The position numbers and the translations under genes are program-made. A stretch of DNA of 64,000 nt, from the NCBI GenBank assembly GCA_012932295.1, contig JAAONU010000001.1:4363104-4427103 (forward strand), read 5' to 3'. Shown piece after piece: positions 61,076-64,000 of this stretch. Source of the stretch: Cyclina sinensis. Lineage: Eukaryota; Mollusca; Bivalvia; Venerida; Veneridae. The notes below the pieces were generated by a model. The model had not been told where the DNA came from and did no database searches. It worked only from the letters and a program-made list of their open reading frames with translations. How positions within the stretch are numbered: the first letter of the stretch is position 1; each line of letters begins with the position of its first letter.

Positions 61076-62795
61076 ATTCCTACCTACCCTACCTAATCAT
61101 AGAGAGCATGTTACCCTAACAACACTATTTTTTTTTTAGGCCTAAAGGGGCTGTGCTCCAGATGACAAAAAAAAAAGAAAGTTTTCTTGTATTATAAATT
61201 TCTTGTAATATTTATGACTAATGCTTAAAAAATAACTTACTGACAAAAAATAAGTCAAATAATTACATTATAAATTGACTTTTTTCCCTTTCAAAGTGCT
61301 ATACCGTAACGCGACGGTATAACTATATCGTATAATATTTAAAGTAAATTACTCTAATATCACATGTGGCGATGGTGGTGACAGTAAAAGCGTTGGAAAT
61401 ATTTTGTTAACATGAGGGTCCAGAGTTCAAATCAGGCTGGAGCGAAAATATTTTTTTTATTCTATTTTGACTTTTATAATCAGTTTTCAAGTAAAATATT
61501 ATGTTGTTATAATCTCACGGCATCTAAATATATAATTTATGAAAAAAAATTTTTTATGTCAAATCTGGAGTACAGCCTCTTTAAGGCTCAGAGCCTTGTG
61601 GTTTCAGACAAGAAGATTTTCAAAGTTTTTCCTTTCAGTTGCCATAGCAACCAGAATTCTTGATGGAATTGAATTCTTTGAACAACTTTGGTAGAGCTTC
61701 ATGCAGGGAATATCCCAGGCATGTTTCGTCAATGTTGGCTTAGTGGTTTAGGAGGAGATGTTGTTCAAGTCAAATAGTTGATGCTGCCGGACAATCAACA
61801 ATCCCAAAAGTTCACCCTGAGCAGTGCTCAGGTGGGCTAAAAATATATATAAAGAAAGAGAAACCATTTAGTGACTTTATAGAGTAATGTAATTATGATG
61901 TCTCATGACTGCATTGATGCAAGCAAGAGAACTCTTACCTGAATTTCACTTCTCTGGGATTGAATAACTGGCCAAAAAAGTAGACTTGTGTTGAAAAAAT
62001 GATGGAAAAAAAATGTAGTACAACACTGCTGATTCTAAATGACAGGTGCCTTCTTGATTACAGTCACCAGATACACAAGTTGAGCTGTTACACATTTTAT
62101 ATTTACCTGTAACTGAGGTTTCCACCTTCATTTCACCCACAAGGACAATCCTCTGAAGCTCATCTTCTAGAATTAGCTGATCACTTGGACTGGTATACTT
62201 GGATGTCATGGGCTGAGGTAATATCCCATGCTAAACATATATAGGAGAAAGTTTTAATACAAGTTAAATCGTTTTAGATACACAACAAATGTAAGTAAAA
62301 ATATCAGCAGGATACAACACACCTGATATTTTGCTGGAATGATGTATAAACAGACTGTCAGCCAATAGAAATAATGCAAGACTAGTGTACCAGGAAAGTA
62401 AAGAACATTCAGTTTATATAAGCCCTCAATATACTTCTTGTAAGTAACCGGACATATCTAGTGAAATTACTTTTAAAATCTGTGAGACTTACATGTACAG
62501 AATTTCATCAAACACCTGTAACAACATTAATTTACCTCATCACTTATTCTGTGAGACTTACGTGTACTGAATTTCACCAAACACCTGTAACAACATTAAT
62601 TTACCTCATCACTTATTCTGTGAGACTTACATGTACAGAATTTCATCAAACACCTGTAACAACATTAATTTACCTCATCACTTATTTCTTTCAGTATACT
62701 TGGCTGCAGGTTCATTTGTTTAAACAGTGTACCAACAACAACACATTTCTCATCACTTGTCAATGCATGCAACTTCCTAATACATACATCTTTTC
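52448..62795 (-). CDS. POLD2: DNA polymerase delta subunit 2 (B subunit), 3' nine coding exons
   Basis: Exons 5' to 3': 62674-62795, 62107-62230, 58894-59014, 57669-57864, 57166-57246, 56689-56846, 54373-54499, 53364-53465, 52448-52611. They give about 397 residues that follow animal POLD2 from the KKL...[11 protein letters not shown] block to the C-terminus. Landmarks are [27 protein letters not shown] (OB fold), [65 protein letters not shown] and [10 protein letters not shown]. The subunit is the inactive phosphoesterase-fold B subunit that holds the catalytic subunit and further small subunits of the replicative polymerase in the nucleus. The C-terminus ([16 protein letters not shown]) is acidic and variable. 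The first roughly 70 codons lie upstream of 64000. All phases fit except a one-base deletion near 54446, described separately. Confidence 0.96.
52690..52912 (+). mobile_element. tRNA-derived SINE, fourth type, copy 2
   Basis: Shares with the copy at 48985 the ACTGGTT(C/T)GAA segment, GATCGATACAAGCTGCAAGA, ACTTGTTTC and the TAAGCAAGTTTAATTAATTA tail. It lies about 80 bases upstream (on the plus strand) of the last POLD2 exon's acceptor, inside the intron. Confidence 0.6.
52996..53222 (-). mobile_element. tRNA-derived SINE, fifth type, copy 1
   Basis: The minus strand starts CCCGGCCCAGCTGGCTCCAT with GGTAGAGGTTTGGATTGTCA and GATCCCGGTTTAATTCCC. The body on the plus strand carries GGTCAGTCCACCTAAACAGT and TGGATATCCAACCAGTGACC. 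The same order is found at 59195-59482. Confidence 0.7.
54440..54450 (-). other. POLD2: Apparent single-base deletion in POLD2 exon
   Basis: Within exon 54373-54499 the frame reads YKYSDLK and then should continue [12 protein letters not shown], but the sequence CTAAAGATGG lacks one base (CTAAAAGATGG would keep the frame). As given, translation hits TAG a few codons on. The second part of the exon (to APDTLG) and the next exon's phase agree only if one base is added. The site is an A-run, typical of a long-read consensus error. Confidence 0.85.
54803..55417. mobile_element. MITE with short inverted ends and 8-bp target duplication (hAT-like)
   Basis: The ends read GGGATTATTCTAG (from 54803) and CTAGAATAATTCCTA (to 55417). 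The element is flanked by AATACACA on both sides (54795-54802 and 55418-55425). An 8-base duplication fits hAT-type insertion. Subterminal regions are C-rich on the plus strand (GCCCTGCCCTTTTT; GCCCCCCTGCCCCCTTTT), so the interior can also fold back. It lies in a POLD2 intron. Confidence 0.75.
59195..59482 (-). mobile_element. tRNA-derived SINE, fifth type, copy 2
   Basis: Shares GCAGTCAGTCCACCTAACCA, GGGTATCCAACCAG, TGACCTATAGACACATTGTC and the head GATCCCGGTTCAATCCCCAT (minus strand) with the copy at 52996. It is longer by about 60 bases in the middle and lies inside the Helitron-like element. Confidence 0.7.
60519..61145. mobile_element. Nested insertion with GGCCTAAAAA inverted ends and a long poly(A) run
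   Basis: It starts GGCCTAAAAAAAAAAATTG at about 60520 and ends TTTTTTTTTTAGGCC at about 61143, so it has inverted termini. It sits inside one of the 160-bp units, splitting CAAATCTTAAGG from its continuation. It carries CCCGACCCTACCTAAAAATA-type sequence near both ends, an A-run at 61040-61075, and a short ORF in good start context (60689-60802). Confidence 0.55.
60689..60802 (+). other. Short ORF after an AAAATGGCGGC motif inside the nested insertion
   Basis: ATG at 60689 opens [20 protein letters not shown] and ends after 37 codons. The AAAATGGCGGC around the start matches the promoter-type YY1 site that overlaps the start codon in many animal housekeeping genes. The bases just upstream are locally GC-richer than the surroundings. 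It could be a captured promoter and first exon; no downstream exon was found. Confidence 0.3.
62481..62687. repeat. Three tandem 69-bp copies including a POLD2 5' splice site
   Basis: Copies at 62481-62549, 62550-62618 and 62619-62687 are nearly identical. The third overlaps the last 14 bases of POLD2 exon 62674-62795 and its donor (GATGAG|GTAAAT). The other two therefore place matching pseudo-donors at 62605 and 62536. Each copy also holds an acceptor-like GTTGTTACAG. The 69-base period keeps a plus-strand frame open for 23-residue repeats, which is not a gene. Confidence 0.95.
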
Positions 62796-64000
62796 CTGGA
62801 AATAAAAGGCTGAATTTAGAAAAGAAACAGTATGGGGTTTTACAGAATTGTTTCAAGTCTATTTTAGCTTGTTATTCTTAGCAAATATGCACTTCATAAA
62901 CCTTTACAACCATCAAATATTCTTAATGACTTTTCTTCTTTGCATATAATTTGTCAGTTTAAGAATGTGTCAATTATTTCATCCTGAAAATTACATAACT
63001 CTTTATCCCATAAAAATGTGATTTAACGCGTATGCAACCAGTGCAGATCAGCCTGCACATCTGTGCAGTCTGGTCAGGATCTCCACTGTTTGCTTTTATA
63101 TCCATAAAAGAATTTCTGACTGAACAGCAAACAGTGGAGATCCTGATCAGACTGCACGGATGTGCAGGCTGATCTGGATCTGCACTGGTTGCATACGCGT
63201 TAAAAAACGTATCTATGGGGTAAAGGGTTAAGTGTCAACACTGTATGCAAAAGTTCTTTTTTCAAGAAAACTTTGTAATTTAAATTACAACAGTAACAAC
63301 TACAGTTTCAACTTGAATAAGGGTACAGATGCATTACAGTAATTATCATAAACCCAATCTCAATTACTATAAACATCTAGTCACAAAAGTTTCACTACAG
63401 CAGAACACTACACACTAAAGCTTTCTGGTAAAGTAATTACTGCATGTTCAAAAATAAACTCAATATCACCAAAAAAGTGAATTAGTTTTACTATGCTTAT
63501 TATTTGAAATATTTCAATGTACATGCACTTTGAATGGTCTTGAATCAAACAAAATCTATAAACACTGAAAACTGGTAGGCCCAAAATAGTGCTGGAAATC
63601 CCCTAAAGCTATTTATTAATTTTTGAATACTTGAATACATACTCATTGAGTGAACTTCTACTACATGACCAGTTTTAAATAATCAGAAAACAAATAATTC
63701 CATACATTATACTTAGATATTTAAAGTGCCATATGTGTTCAAAGTGACCATCACTGTTTTGAAATATACATAAACCATTTGTCTCTAAATACAGAAAAAC
63801 AAAAATTGTTTAGGGTATAGCTAAATTAAATGATTGTATATAACAGTTTCATTCCTATTGAACATACATGTAGTTGCAAAATGATAAAATCTTTTTTGAC
63901 TAGCCAAGTCTTTTATAAATTTTCAGTTAAACTTTGTATGATAATGTTTTGTTTACTTTGAAGAAAACAATAGTATGTTATTATTTGGTGAAAGTTACAA
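62796..64000 (-). other. POLD2: Intron of POLD2 with no recognised exon
   Basis: Upstream of the first visible POLD2 exon. No coding segment matching the POLD2 N-terminus was found here. It contains the fold-back element at 63023-63203. Confidence 0.5.
63023..63203. mobile_element. Fold-back MITE bounded by TTAA
   Basis: Arms 63023-63093 and 63127-63203 are inverted copies (about 71 and 77 bases, differing by a 6-base indel and a few changes) around a loop of about 33 bases. The outer ends read TTAACGCGTATGCAACCAGT and its inverse ACGCGTTAA. TTAA at both ends is either part of the inverted repeat or a target duplication of the type made by piggyBac-like transposases. Confidence 0.88.

Larger units (their letters stand above)
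59110..61840. mobile_element. Repeat-bearing element with about 160-bp internal units, Helitron/pearl-like
   Basis: The left end reads AACAAGAGGGCTATGATGGC then GCTCACCTGAGTA. The right end reads GAGCAGTGCTCAGGTGGGCT then AAAAA near 61840. The interior has seven units of about 146-167 bases, each with ATAATTTGAACAAACTTGG (starts near 59507, 59667, 59833, 59997, 60143, 60310, 60463). A SINE (59195-59482) and a separate insertion (60519-61145 and onward to about 61580) interrupt it. A hairpin followed by CTAA at the right end is compatible with a Helitron 3' end. No transposase is present, so it is non-autonomous. Confidence 0.6.

Noticed and set aside
61360..61445. Another tRNA-like head (GAGTTCAAATC)
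   Set aside because: Only a B-box-like motif is visible, with no A-box at the right spacing; too weak to list.
62461..62805. Plus-strand ORF of 114 codons with three 23-residue repeats
   Set aside because: Generated by the 69-bp triplication on the strand opposite the POLD2 exon; no independent support.

Overview
The window looks like genomic DNA from an animal, most likely a bivalve mollusc. It is AT-rich, its genes are split by spliceosomal introns (GT-AG, often 0.5-4 kb), and it is dense in tRNA-derived SINEs, short inverted-repeat elements and elements carrying about 145-165 bp internal repeats of the type known from bivalve genomes. A small secreted cysteine-rich gene resembling the oyster Cvsi protease inhibitors supports this. 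The species cannot be fixed from the sequence alone.

Layout. 1-2255: a decayed non-LTR retrotransposon (LINE) with broken frames. 3440-7200 (+): a complete four-exon gene for a 135-residue secreted protein with 20 cysteines in the mature chain, with a 25-bp minisatellite in intron 1. 7650-15400: a 7.7-kb array of a 34/36-bp monomer, itself built from larger duplications of about 0.69 and 1.70 kb. 15670-16235: a separate 17-bp minisatellite. 16700-45499 (-): a 21- or 22-exon gene recognised as CCDC33 (C2 domains, a proline-rich linker and a C-terminal coiled coil), with two candidate internal first exons that would make a short coiled-coil isoform. 45500-51470: intergenic and rich in repeats. 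52448-62795 (-): nine coding exons of POLD2, the B subunit of DNA polymerase delta; its first roughly 70 codons lie beyond 64000.

The two large genes lie in the same direction but work in unrelated processes: replication for POLD2, and a largely testis or cilium associated protein for CCDC33. The exon models are phase-consistent throughout except for four single-base indels (one in POLD2, three in CCDC33). All four sit inside otherwise conserved reading frames, and they look more like consensus errors in the assembly than gene decay.

No clearly new molecular system was found. The best leads are the nested higher-order structure of the 7.7-kb array, the triplicated 5' splice site of a POLD2 exon, the paired alternative first exons of CCDC33, the near-identical internal duplication in the cysteine-rich gene, and a TIR-bounded insertion carrying what looks like a captured promoter and first exon.
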